Assembly: GCA_003956705.1 (NCBI GenBank)
Contig: QZCP01000032.1
Location: forward strand, 95,212 to 159,211
Source of the DNA: Brevipalpus yothersi
Lineage: Eukaryota; Arthropoda; Arachnida; Trombidiformes; Tenuipalpidae
Direction of reading: 5' to 3'
Length of the DNA: 64,000 nt
In this document: positions 1-11,692 of the stretch, piece after piece
Layout: the number at the start of each line of letters is the position of its first letter
How positions within the stretch are numbered: the stretch's first letter is position 1
The notes under the pieces: model-generated
Seen by the model: the letters and a program-made list of their open reading frames with translations, nothing else
The model's database searches: none
Told to the model about the DNA's origin: nothing
Translations under genes and position numbers: made by a program

Positions 1-40
1 AATTATCAAAGCACTCTGAGAACATTGATTGATTTTTCAG

Positions 41-229
41 TTTTATTGTTTTCTCATTTCACCACTCGAATTGTTCATCGATCAATTCGAATCATTATGT
101 CAAGCGAAAAGGGCTCAGGTTGATCTGTTCGATGCAAAAATCTCCAAGACAACCATGAGTGTGACAAACATGGAATATTTCATCGACAAGATCGCAATAG
201 TTGTGATAAAATGGAGAGACAGACAGTGA
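41..229 (+). CDS. possible 3'-terminal exon of an upstream gene (partial, unrecognised)
   Basis: A pyrimidine-rich stretch ending in ttttcag (33-40) is followed by an open frame of about 62 codons ending in TGA at 227-229. The translation includes a stretch like LELFIDQFESLCQAKRAQ that reads as ordinary protein, and AATAAA hexamers follow at about 542 and 582. I do not recognise the family, and the rest of the gene would lie before base 1. It may be a chance frame. The frame has no ATG before residues equivalent to MSVTNM, so it could only be an internal or terminal exon. Confidence 0.3.
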   Translation, partial: FYCFLISPLELFIDQFESLCQAKRAQVDLFDAKISKTTMSVTNMEYFIDKIAIVVIKWRDRQ

Positions 230-425
230 AAAAATGTTTGATGCATATCACAATCAATGAGGAAACAGAGAGAGAGGGGATTAGAATGAGAAAATGTGGT
301 AAAAGTAGTAGTTGTAGAAAAATGAATCACAGCAGTATCAAAGCTTCACAGAAGACTTTTATGGTGTTTGTGAGAGTTTTTTGATCTCAAGAGAGAGAGA
401 ACAAAAACTGATGTTGTCGATGTTT

Positions 426-3049
426 TCATTTACGAGCCTTTTGATCCTTTTTCATTTGCCAAGCATTGAATTTGGTGTAGGCTAAGTTAAGTTGCTGCAG
501 GAGATGGGAAGTCAACTGCAAGAGAAAAGAAAAATGGAAAGAATAAATCAGAAACGAAATCAATTATTTGATCGGAATGGGCAATAAAGAAAACAGATCA
601 CAAAACAAACAGAGGATATTAGATGGATTTAACATTCTTTTTTATTTAGTTGAAGTAAGATGTTCATAGATCAAAGGATTAGAGAGAAAGTGGCGAAGAA
701 TATGAGCATTTGGTGGATCCAAAAGTGGGAATGGAATTGATATGAATCGTGCGGAACGGATAAAGTGAAAGATTTCCTCAGGAAATTTTATCTGAAAATC
801 GTGGATGGTTCTGCCCTCATATTGGAAAGATGAGGTTCATGGCATTACATAAAAACAAAAGACTCATAAATTTGAATCAATGTCAGTGACTAGAATGAAT
901 GAGACCAATTACATGATAGCGAATTGCTAGAGGGAGAGAGTAAAGTGACTTTTTCGTGGAGAGATGAGATAGTCCATGATATCATGAAAATTTCAATGAA
1001 AGCAAAAAAGATGAAAATAAAAGAAGACTAGAGAACTGGAGGGTCATCAAATTCGGTGCAAGTGGAGCGAAAATTATGCAAAGGACCCAGAAGTGTCATT
1101 TCGAGGTTGTCATTATAATTGATCAAATTGATCGATGATCAGATCAATTAAGAGCTAATTACCTCTGTGTCGTAGTGTTCACGGACCAACATATCATGAA
1201 ATGGCTGAATCTTGTTCAACTGGAAGCGCTCCAGATGAGATTTCATTTTGGTAACTTTGTCTTCCAGCAAAGGATTTGCCGCTGGAAAACAATGCCAAAA
1301 ATGTTTCAATAATTCATTGCAAGAAAAATACAATTGTTCCAATTGACTTTGAACTTCAGCTGGAATTGTTTCTTTTAGACAAACAGTATGATAACTTTTG
1401 AGAAAAGCTCCACCCGGAGAAAGCTCACTGAGAGCAGTTATTGCTGCAGGAGATGAAAGACAGTTCCTTAGATCGAGCCTCCAATTTGTTAAAACATTCT
1501 CTTGGTATCGCACTAATTCTAGCATTGATGATCTGTTATTTGGTAATGCATATCTTGCTGAGGCATGGTTGAAATGACTGAATCCAGCGGTATTTGGATC
1601 GATCATAGGAGCTGGACCCTCTAAATATCTTCTTTTATCACTGATACTGAGAGTTTTACTTTCTTTAATAGAACGCTCTATTGGATCTAATACAGCATCG
1701 GCATCGAGATCTTCTAACTCGGTCTTCTCTTGAAGTCGTACTTTCTTAATTCTCTTCAACTCCTCTGGATCAATGTCTTCTCCTATTGAATCCAGTGGTT
1801 TTTCCGTTTTCTTTTCCTTATGCTTTTTCACTACTCCATTCACTGATGGAGTTTGACCATCATTTTTCACATTATTAGGTTGAGATGACTTAGAGCTTGA
1901 GCTTGCGTTTACATCAGCATCATTGGTGGATGGTTTGGCACCGGAAGATGAAGTGCTTGGTTGATCCCTTCTTCTGCAAGATTCAAGTATTCTAATGGAG
2001 TGTAAATTATACCTTTTAATTAAAGCTTGATTAGCACTATGTGTAGAAACATCTGATGAATCTTTTTTACCATCTTTCGGATCCACATCCAGCTTACGAA
2101 TGTAATCTACATCATCGAAATAATTTATATCAACAAACGGATCTTTTACACCTCTACGCACCGCATTGCGAATATCTTGTTCATCTAGCTTAGCACATTC
2201 GGCGAAAAGATCTCCTTTGGTAGAGCTTGAGGCACCGGTTAAAAGTCTATCACGATGAAAGTAGTGGCTTTGAAAAAATCGTAACCAAAATTCACTTTCA
2301 CTTAATTTATGAGGTACATATTCCAAATGTTTCCGCTTAACAGCCGGATAAGTCCGAAAGATTGCCTCCAAAACTTCGGTGGTAATATTATACTTGATGC
2401 CACCCTTATCACCATCAACTTTTGGCTCAATATCAGCAAGAAATGCGCCCGGTATACCAACTGATTGACCAGAAGATGTGGAGGTAGATGATGTAGAATT
2501 GATTAAAGAACTTGTGGCAGTGGCTAGTGTTGGATTATCGGATAGAGGTGGCGGAGGTAGATTCAGTATTTTGATCAATTGTGGACACCGGATGGGTGCA
2601 AGTTGAGTCCAAAATTCATCGGATGTTATCACACCACTGGTAACTAAATCCTTATACAAATTGAATAGATCAGGATCTTTTTGTAATATATTTTGCTTCT
2701 CTTCCAATTCTCTCGATATTTTCATACGATGTCGAGGCAACAATTGTTGTAATAATTGTTTAACCGATTCACGATCAGCCAATTGTTTATCTAAACCTTG
2801 TGAATCAACAAATTGAAATGTGATCGGCGAATCATTTGTATTCAACACTAATTGTAATTGTATTTTAGCCTTTCCTTCGGGTGATATTTTTTGCATCTTA
2901 ATATCAGAATATTTGGTTGATATTTGAAATGTATCTTTACCCTTTGACATCCAGGCAATACGTCTTTCCATAAGATACAATGTGCCATCGTTCTTTTTAT
3001 GGCGCACATTGGACACCGCTAACAGTATATCTTCCGATGAAGTGGTCAT
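426..3049 (-). CDS. GTF2H1: TFIIH basal transcription factor subunit 1 (p62)
   Basis: This is the p62 core subunit of TFIIH, which acts in RNA polymerase II initiation and nucleotide excision repair in the nucleus. There are two exons: 3049-1163 (ATG at 3049) and 515-426, joined across a 647-bp GT-AG intron in phase 0. Together they give 658 residues against about 548 in human. Seen directly: an N-terminal p62 PH domain (about 1-110, with KISPEGKAKIQLQLVL), BSD1 (about 120-165, DLFNLYKDLV then DEFW), and BSD2 with FWLRFFQSHYFHRDR. Near the C-terminus is LLKHFWHCFPAANPLLEDKV. The small last exon supplies the conserved helix (HLLQQLNLAYTKFNAWQ) that aligns with the human C-terminus. Reading straight through the donor at 1162 gives a false end four codons later. 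The extra length is Ser/Thr/Asn-rich low-complexity sequence at about 175-205 and 365-430. The family call is certain; the splice is strongly supported by homology. Confidence 0.95.
516..1162 (-). other. intron of GTF2H1
   Basis: Intron between the donor GAG|gtaatt (1162-1161) and the acceptor cttgcag| before the terminal exon. It is AT-rich and I see no gene or structured repeat in it. Confidence 0.75.
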
Positions 3050-4925
3050 AATTGTTCAATTATCTGGATGATGATGACACTCTGTGGACTCAACAAAAAC
3101 CATCCAATCAAGGTAAGATCAAACACCATCAATTATTTTTGACACACATCAACACACACATACACGGAAGAAAAAAAAATCAACATGTTCATGGTGCAAA
3201 TATTTTCATCAGAATTTTCTTTTTCAAATCAAAATTTTTGCGTCCAAGTCGTCATAGTAACCAGAGACAAACATATGTCTAATGTTGAAGCGCTATTTTT
3301 GAATATCTTTTTATTCCTTTTTTTTTGAAAGAAAAAAGTTGAGATTGAAAAAAAGTTCATGTAAAGTATTGAGAAAAAATTTTCATCTCGATTCGAATAA
3401 TTTTGAGGTTCTAATTATCAGAGGAGGGAGGTCATTGTGAATGGATGGATATTTATCATATGAGGGGTATATATTCAGATATTTTGTGCTGGAAAAATAC
3501 ATGTGTACCGATTAATATTACATTAAGGAAGAGGATTTGTGTTATGAGAATTTGGAAAAATTTGAATTATTTCATTACATGTAACAGCTATGATATGTAA
3601 TTTTGGCCTCAGGAAGATGAAGGAATCTGCTCTTCATCCCTTAACACTGGAGGCTCTCACGTCTTTTTACATTTATTGATTATTGAAGTTTATGTCAACT
3701 GACAATTATGAGTATTTGGTGTGCTCCCAGGTAAGAAGTACCCAAGTACCCAAGTATTCTAGTACGATACCGAAATATAATACTTGGGTATAGTACATGA
3801 TGGGTAGCATCAGAGTATCTGAATACCTGGGTATAATACCTGATTGCTAATACCCAGGAACTTACTTCATGGATGGTGCTTATTTCTTATTGCTTTCCCA
3901 CTATATTGTATTTTGAGCACGTTTGAATACATCATTGCTTGAGGTGAACAGAACTTGTTAAGACTCTGATCAGGAAGTAATCATCTATTCATATCTTCGA
4001 TCCTCTTGAATTTTCTCCCTAAAGTTCCATCATATTATCAGAAAAGAGAATCAGATCAGTCTCAACGGCTGAATTGTCTGAATACAATGACAATTCATGC
4101 AAACGACTATATGAGCTAAAGTCATCTGAGCCATCCATCTAATTCCAATCCCTCAACTCTCACCTATAAACTTCATTTAGCATATCTTCGACTGATAAGA
4201 GAGCAAAAAAAGTGGAAGACAGGATAAGCTTTTCTTGATCATCCGAATCTAATTAGGGTGCAGGAGAGGTGCCAATCCTTTTAAACAATCACTTTTCATT
4301 CAACTGTCTTCAAGATAAGCTTGATAAAAATGATCATCTCTCAATTACATCTCTCTATATTAGCTTCAAAGATATGCCAAGTAACTTTATGATGGAGTTT
4401 AATGAATGTATTTTCTTCTCTCTGTCACCCCTTGTTCATCAGAATGAACTACTGAGAAAATTATTCGTGAAAACTTCCAGGAGCTGATGCCAAAAACATT
4501 TTCGCAATGAGTCAATCAGATTCGTTAAATTTTAGAATAATCCTCTTCATTCACACACTTTGAGTCGGAAAGTGCTTGAAATTGATACATGTTTCACAAA
4601 TTGGCAATCATATCGAATGATTTGAATTGTGTTTTGAGGCTCCAATTTATTTGTACATTTCAGCTTGAGAGTAATTAGTTACCAAACAGAACGCTAACTC
4701 TTCCAACGAACTGATATTTTTCATGAATAGCTTTTACAGATTATTGGAATAATACAAAAATAGTAAGAATTCGAAGAATGGCTCATGATGTCTCCTCACG
4801 AAATCCTCATAGAAAGTTATCATCAAAGAAATTAGATCAAAAGAGGCAGAGAGATAAGGTGCATCTTCATCTATTGATAAATTATCAATGAATTTTTGAC
4901 CATCTACCAGATGGTGGATAGAAAA
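3050..4925. other. intergenic, divergent side of GTF2H1
   Basis: No coding sequence is recognised on either strand. The region holds the GTF2H1 promoter side and a cluster of short TACCTGGGTA-like repeats (listed separately). The short open frames at 3052-3282 and 4269-4487 have no family signature. Confidence 0.6.
3729..3861. repeat. cluster of degenerate TACCCAAGTA / TACCTGGGTA repeats
   Basis: About 130 bp holds many copies of one short motif in both orientations. Examples are GTACCCAAGTACCCAAGTATT, AATACTTGGGTATA, AATACCTGGGTATAATACCTG and AATACCCAGG. An exact 11-bp inverted pair (ACCCAAGTATT ... AATACTTGGGT) could form a stem. The surroundings are ordinary AT-rich intergenic DNA. It may be a decayed satellite-like repeat or a site array for a DNA-binding protein. 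Confidence 0.6.
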
Positions 4926-5846
4926 TCATTTAAGACTCTCTGGAATGGACCAAGATGCCTCCGCCAATGGCTCACTACTGGTCAATGGCTTGGTATTTGA
5001 ACTATCCAAACTGCTCAATTCACTGTCACTCAAAAACGGTTGCGATGGAAAATGATATGTTGTACCTGGAACTTCTATTGGTGATGTACCGAATGGATCA
5101 TTTATCGAATCGAAAGCATATCCACCAATTTCAGCACCATCAGCCAATGGACCAATGACACCTTCTTCAATCTGTTTCTCGACCGAATCTTCCACTTGCT
5201 GTTCCACACCAAATTCGGCACCTTGCTCCATTTCTCGAAGCCCCTTACGATCATGTCCCGGTCCTGGGCCATCCAAATAACCATCATCTGCACCACTATC
5301 TTTACCGTAGCTGGATGGATATGCTTCATCATTGGACGTGTCACCATACTTATTTCGACCATGCTTTTTGGGAGTTTTTGAGCTATCATCATCATAGTCT
5401 GATCCTTCATCTTCACTGTATCCATGAGGTTTGATTGCAGAAGATGCTGTTCGAGGCACATACTTTGAGGCACTTGATTGATCGGAATCAGATCTTGATG
5501 AACCTAACATTGGCATCATTTTCGGATGTTCCTTGTGATACATTGGCACATGTTTATGATGGGGTTCATGATCATTTTTGACCACAATATTGGAAGAACC
5601 TTTTTTACCACCATCATTAACCACCACAGTACCCCGATGATCTCGAATGATTATATTTTTACTCTTCTTGTTTGAATTAACCACAACTGATCCCTCATTG
5701 TGTGGACCTCCTCCTTGAACAACAATATTGGAAGAACCCTTCTCACCATAGCCATTGATAACACAATAACTTAAGAACCACAAAATAGTACAGAAAAAAG
5801 TTTTCGACGAAGATGATGATGATGAAAAATTAGCAAATATCCACAT
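4926..5846 (-). CDS. putative secreted low-complexity protein with strand-like repeats
   Basis: Single-exon frame of 306 codons starting at the first ATG (5846); the open frame upstream has no earlier ATG. I do not recognise a family. The N-terminus has a poly-Ser run, then a hydrophobic stretch (about residues 16-33, FFCTILWFLSYCVI) that could be a signal peptide or membrane anchor. Residues about 37-90 carry five short beta-prone repeats alternating GSSNIVV-like and GSVVV-like segments; GSSNIVV occurs exactly twice, 46 residues apart. Next come a His/Lys/Met-rich part (HEPHHKHVPMYHKEHP), a Ser/Asp/Tyr-rich acidic middle and an acidic C-terminal part (EQQVEDSVEKQIEEGV). There is no cysteine after the signal region. 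Inference: an extracellular, possibly matrix or cuticle-associated, lineage-specific protein. Splicing at the 5' end cannot be excluded. Confidence 0.6.
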   Translation of the reverse strand: MWIFANFSSSSSSSKTFFCTILWFLSYCVINGYGEKGSSNIVVQGGGPHNEGSVVVNSNKKSKNIIIRDHRGTVVVNDGGKKGSSNIVVKNDHEPHHKHVPMYHKEHPKMMPMLGSSRSDSDQSSASKYVPRTASSAIKPHGYSEDEGSDYDDDSSKTPKKHGRNKYGDTSNDEAYPSSYGKDSGADDGYLDGPGPGHDRKGLREMEQGAEFGVEQQVEDSVEKQIEEGVIGPLADGAEIGGYAFDSINDPFGTSPIEVPGTTYHFPSQPFLSDSELSSLDSSNTKPLTSSEPLAEASWSIPESLK

Positions 5847-7805
5847 ATTGGGCGGTGGACAGAGAATGTATTCCTCCTTGATCAAATTTTTTTTTCACCA
5901 CCCAGGCACGTAAAAATATGTAAATTTGATGAAAACACATGAATGGATTGAGGAACGGAAAAAAAATCAATAGAAAGTGCGTGTAAATTGACAGACTGAA
6001 TTGTAACTTTTCATTTCCACTACTATCACCTTCAGTCTAGATATGAGTATGATCATCTGAAGAGATCTATATTATCAATTTGCAAATATATATGCTTCAG
6101 AAAAATTTTTTCCCAATATTGATATACTTCAATGACTCCCCTTATTTTTGTACTCACTAACATACAAACCATTCTTTCAAAATGTGAGAAAAGGATTTCT
6201 TTTTTTTTTCTTCAACTTCAGCTACATATCTTCGTTCAAGTGTTCCTGATCATCATGTTCGTCTTTTTTTTCGTTATTATCTCCTTTGATTGTATACAGT
6301 TAATGAGCTTTGGGTGCTCATTGAACGGCGAAAACTTTCGCACTTCATTGAAAAATTCTAAATGAGATGCAAATAATTATATTCGAATATTTGTTGCAAA
6401 AATATTGAAAGGAGAGAAAGGGAAAGAATATTTAGGAACATTAATTCCGGCTTGGATCACAACACAAATGATTGGTTTGTTCCGGCAATAATGTCATCTT
6501 CTCAAGATTTCATTTCGTTTGATCATTATGATGGATTTCAATCATATTTTCTCGCACGCATGTATATCAGTTGTGCTAGAAGGATCACTTCCATTCAATC
6601 ATCTCGATTAGCTACTATACTTTCAGAATATCCGAAAAATGCTGTTCGCTTCCATGAATTGGAGATGAATTTATGATTCCAAATACTTCTTCGTTCTTTC
6701 TTCGGCTTTTCATCTTGTTAGGGCGGAAGATTCTCATCATCATTTTCATCATCATGATCAAAAGACAATTTTTGATAATAACTTATTCATTTCCGATTGG
6801 GCTCACTAATGTTTCTTGAGTGCTGTGCGTTCGATTTCATTCAAACATCATTCTTCAGAAGACTCAAAAGGCTTATTACGAAATTCTAAATGAAAAAAGT
6901 GGTTAAAATCCAAATATTTCCGTTTGAGGATTAAATTAATTTCAAATCGATCCAATTTGTTATGAAGAGAAGAGAAAGAGAGAGAGAAAAAAAAATTCTT
7001 GAACAATTTATAGAAAGGCCTTATTGAAGCCTATTAAATAAATGATTGATCAAAGGTGAGCAAATTATGAATTGAATAATCACATGTAAGTTAGTCAATA
7101 TTTATATGATCTAGAATCCATCAATTGGTATAAATATTTGAATGCTCTCTTCATGATGATGGTCAATAGGGTGGACTCGAACCATTTACAGAATTGGTGG
7201 AAAATTTCAGACTATAGCTGAAAAATAATTTGGTTCCTGGTTGAGTCAAAAATAATTTACAGAGTGGCTAGAAGGTGCCCTTTCATAATCAGAGTTCATC
7301 TCTCTGATTAGACAAAACGGTATCTCTAGCCAGGCATTATTAAATCTATTTCCGTTATTTCTTATCATTTCAAGTCACCCTGTAGTCCAGCACCCGAAAT
7401 TCCATACAGTGTACGATCATTCAAATCTTATCAAAAAAAAGTCAGTTTGTTTATGGCGGTAATTAGGAAAAAAAGCTGTATCCACGTATAAAAAAACTTT
7501 CAGTCTACTTTAAACTTGAACCTCTCTTTCTCCCCAGTTCACATCCACTAAAATATATGATAAGCCGGACGATGCTGGTCAGATCAGTGTTATCATACTT
7601 ATTATCGCAATAAAATTAATTCCTATCCTAGTATTTCCAACCATACCTCTTAACTCTTAACTACCTTACAACAAATCCTGATGAAACTTTGGTGAAAATT
7701 TTCTCCCTCATTGGCAATGACCATCAAAACATGAAAAAAGCGTCCATCATCGATCAACAATTCTCCTTCTTTTTTCCCCAAACAGTTATCACCATTATCG
7801 TCAGA

Positions 7806-7836
<31 letters not shown>

Positions 7837-7838
7837 AA
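7806..7838. repeat. interrupted (GA)n microsatellite
   Basis: A run of GA dinucleotides with one AA interruption, seen directly. Confidence 0.85.
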
Positions 7839-8233
7839 TGTTAAAATGAGAACAGATTCCGGTAAAATAATTTTTAAACCAATTTCGGCGCCAAATTACG
7901 CCGGTTGTCAGTATCACAGTAACAGAGAGAAGCTGACGTTGCGTGTATGTGTTTTTTTTTTCTATATCCTTACATGTTAGGCAACCCCCTTTCGCTTTAA
8001 TCCACTGATTTAATTTCAGGTGTGTGATACAAATAATTTGTGTATGTGTATTATAATTGAGGTGTGTTGAAGAGAGAAAAAAATTAACAGTAATTTGATT
8101 CTTCACCTCTCATTACTTTCATTGACTGGCTATGTCGACATATGTCTCATTCTGTGTGTACTGAAAACGCTCGCCCAGTTTGAGTGAATATAAACATTCA
8201 CCCATACATACACATACGCTGGCCAATAATATT

Positions 8234-8262
8234 GTTGTTATTATTATTATTATTATTATTAT
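8234..8262. repeat. (TTA)n microsatellite
   Basis: Eight to nine TTA/ATT units in the dymeclin upstream region, seen directly. Confidence 0.85.
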
Positions 8263-8722
8263 CGTGAGCTCAAATTGACACATCTTTTACCATTGCTCAT
8301 TAATTAATTGCTCTATTTATTACAAACTTGTGGATTATATTGATTGTCATAGCTTGATCATCTTATGTCTCTTCATGTCTCTATCTGTGTGTGTTTGTCA
8401 ATCCTCAATAAGTTGAAATAATGAGAAGTGTAACTTACTCTGATAATTAAACAAGGTATGTATGCGTGTGATCATTTTAGCTCATAATTTGGGCTAATTA
8501 AGAAGCTGAATCATCTTTTATCACTCACTGTATGTTATGACAACGCTTGTGTGACACTTTTTCGCCTATGATTATACAATCTTTGTATTACATAATTCTA
8601 ATTGACTAATTTGATTTTATTCTCTTCAAAATTAGGATTTTATTCGATTCATTGATCTGGATTCCTCAAGTTTAATCATCATACAAATTCTGTGATTATT
8701 TTCTTCTCATTATCATCCTTCA

Positions 8723-11244
8723 ATGGGGGTTACCATCAGTTCGCTCAATAATCTAAAGAACAATGAACATCTTATCAAATTCTCCTCTAATCAACACATA
8801 CCTCCGGAGGATCCGTTTTGGGATGAGATGCTCAGTTTCACTTTCACCAAATCTATTCGCACATTGTGAGTGTTTTTTTAATTGATAGATATTATCATTG
8901 TTATAAATCATGTGGACACACATTATTCAATCTATGTTTACATTTTCAGAGAGGAATCAAAAATTTTGGAGGAAGCCACCACATCGTTGTTAGCCTCATT
9001 GCTGCAAAATAATCCATCAACATGCAATTTAGGATCACTCGTTAAGGTTTTAGCCAAAAAGTCTGAAAGTTTAAAAGATCAAACCAAACCAGAAGAGAGG
9101 TAAACAATCATGTCTAAATTTCCTAAGCGTTAGAATCAATGTCACTTGTTAATTCCCTGAGAGTATCGAGCATGAACCATCATGCCACATGAATCTAGAA
9201 CTCTCACTAGGTTTCCATCTGAAATATGCCGAATTTTCCTCTTCTCGCATAGTTTAGTCAAGATAGGATTTTCAAAATGTGAAACCTAATGATCGATCTT
9301 ATTTCATCTCATTCTAGTTTGAATATCTTCACATGGCAAACATTCAATTCCGTCTTTATAACTCGGTGCTGCAGCAAATATCTGATTCAAACACTCACAG
9401 AAGAAAATGTTCTAAAACATTTTGTTGCTAAAACTGTCACTGATGGAAAAGAATGGGTGGAATCCGGTCCTCAAATTATTGATATTCTTATCCAAAATCT
9501 AGTTACCCTGATTGTGGATATTCCAGTCAAGTAAGCTGAACAGAATTTCTTTCATATTTTTTCAATGGAACTGACATAAAATTCTTTTTCCTATTCAGAG
9601 ATACCTACTACTCTTTGCATTGTGAGTGCATTAATCTCCTTCTGGTTCTATTATCGGTCCAAATGTATTCCGTGAAACCTGCCAGCAAATCAGTTATCTA
9701 CAAATCAATTATGCAAAAAAGTGCAATTCATGCCTTACTTCTAACTAAATCGTTGATAAACAATTTTGTTAGACAAGACTTAGCTCCTCGTACTGATGGA
9801 GGCTCTTTTATACTTGGAATCGCCTCTGGTCTTCTAAGTGCATTGACATTGGGCTACAGTAGACCAGTGAACGAAGATGATAGACAGCCAGTATTAGCAC
9901 GTCTCAGTATCATTCTACTTCTTGTGCTGACCAATCATTGTACCACTGAATCGAATCCTTATCGTGAAGCCCTGTTCAATTGCTGTGATCTCAAAGTTGA
10001 CAGTGTGGGCAAGGGAGGAATTGTTTCTGCCTTCAAAACTGACTTCACCAAATTGTTCTCAACTTTGGCCACCACACAGGATCAAGATCATTCAACTCTC
10101 CTGCTGTACATGTTACTTCACAAGAATCCATCCTTTAGAGCTTTTTTAATTAGTAGAACTTCCGAATTGGATGTTCTTGTGGTACCTATACTGAAAATAT
10201 TATATAATTCAAAAGAGAAAAGTTCACATCACATCTATATGGCCTTGATCATTTTGCTCATCCTTAGTGAAGATCAGCTGTTCAATGAATCTGTTCACGA
10301 TATAACTTTAAAGAATGTCACATGGTATATTGATCGAACACTTTCCGAAATCACATTGGGTGGACTGATAGTTTTGGTACTGATAAGAACAATTCAGTAT
10401 AACATTTCGAGAACAAGAGTAAGTGTCCTCAAAAATTGATAGATGATCATCTTATTGAAAGTTTTTCTTTTCTCTTCAAGGATAAATTTCTACATACTAA
10501 TTTGCTCGCAACTCTTGCCAACATGTCCAATCATTTCAAAGAATTGAGCCCTTTTGTGTGTGAAAAGATAGTAAATCTATTTGAGAGAGTATCCAAAAAG
10601 CTCAATAAAATGATGAATACGCAACTTAGTCTCAATGGTGGAGGTGATCATAATGAAAGATTATCAGACAAAGACACTGATATTGCCTCCACAGTTGGAC
10701 CAATTGATTCGATGCCTGATCCTTCTCTTTTCGAGGAACTTCTTCGCATGATACTTGAAATCATTAATTCTGCTCTATCATCTCAATTACTTCATAATCC
10801 TAATCTGGTCTACACTTTACTCTATAAGAGACAAGTATTCGAGCCTTTTCAAAGTCATTCTTCATTCCAAGATATCATCATGAATGTTGAGACGCTGCTC
10901 ACTTATTTTTCCAATCGAATTGCACAATCAGAAGACAATACATCAGTTCAACAAATACACGAAGTGATAAAAAACTGTTCATTGCAGTGGCCTTCTAACA
11001 AGATGAAGGTATAAATTTGATTCACTTGTTTCGATTCGATATGCCTTGTCATGATAGTATTATCTGATTGACTCTTCTCTTTCTCTTGTAGAAATTTCCT
11101 GAGCTAAAATTTCGATATGTAGAAACTGACCAACCAGAGGAATTTTTCATTCCATACATCTGGTCCATCGTATACAAAGCATCTGGTATATATTTTCACT
11201 CTCAAAACATACTCCTCTTCAATCCTCATCGAAATCTCATCTGA
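8723..11244 (+). CDS. DYM: dymeclin
   Basis: Dymeclin is a peripheral Golgi protein needed for Golgi organisation and traffic; the human gene is mutated in Dyggve-Melchior-Clausen dysplasia. Six exons with clean GT-AG junctions: 8723-8865, 8950-9099, 9318-9530, 9599-10418, 10481-11008 and 11092-11244. They sum to 2007 nt, or 668 residues; the human protein is 669. The start is MGVTISS, with Gly2 suited to the N-myristoylation known for the family. Conserved blocks include NNPSTCNLGSL (exon 2), FTWQTFNSVF (exon 3), SHHIYMALIILLILSED and ISLGG-like EITLGGLIVLVLIRTIQYN (exon 4), DKFLHTNLLATLANMS and NPNLVYTLLYKR (exon 5), then KFPELKF and PEEFFIPYIWS (exon 6). All introns are short (62-218 bp). 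It is convergent with the phosphodiesterase gene downstream. Confidence 0.97.
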
Positions 11245-11271
11245 ACACCGCAGCAATGAGTAAGATAACGG

Positions 11272-11277
11272 AATAAA
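11272..11277 (+). terminator. polyadenylation signal candidate for dymeclin
   Basis: An AATAAA hexamer 27 bases after the dymeclin stop codon. This is close to the stop but well placed for a short 3' UTR. Confidence 0.5.
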
Positions 11278-11476
11278 ATCTCACAAAAAGAATGCACCAA
11301 AAGTGCCCATAGCTTAAAAAGTTATATTCAAATTCTGCTGGTTCGTTTATCAGGTATAGGTAATTTAAAAAAAATTCCATCGAGAGCATGAGCTCTTATA
11401 TATACGTTTATATCATATTGTTTCCTAGCTGACATCACTTCTTTATTCAAGAGTTGTTGCGATTAAGATAGTCAAA

Positions 11477-11482
11477 TTTATT
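11477..11482 (-). terminator. polyadenylation signal candidate for the GPCPD1-like gene
   Basis: AATAAA on the minus strand (tttatt on plus), about 210 bases past the stop at 11693. A second copy lies at 11442-11447. Confidence 0.35.
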
Positions 11483-11692
11483 TCATATAAAAGCGGTGAA
11501 AATAAAGGGTATCTCTTCATAATAAGTTTGAAAAATTTTCTTCTCTCAAAAATCTCTGATTCACATAGAAACCTTGTGGTAATAATATACTGCTCGATTC
11601 TTGGTTAGTTGAAATGGTTATTATATCCCGAATTGCGATAGCTTTTATCCAGCCTCTTCATATCTAATACTGATGGCATAAACAAAATTAAC

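Larger units (their letters stand above)
5847..8722. other. intergenic between the orphan gene and dymeclin
   Basis: About 2.9 kb between divergent genes. I see no coding exon of a recognisable family. It holds a (GA)-rich tract near 7806-7838 and a (TTA)n microsatellite at 8234-8262. The final few hundred bases before 8723 would contain the dymeclin promoter and 5' UTR. Confidence 0.6.

Noticed and set aside
7165..7190. Possible tRNA T-loop (GGTTCGAGTCC on the minus strand)
   Set aside because: The flanking T-stem pairs only in part and I could not find a matching A box, anticodon arm or acceptor stem.
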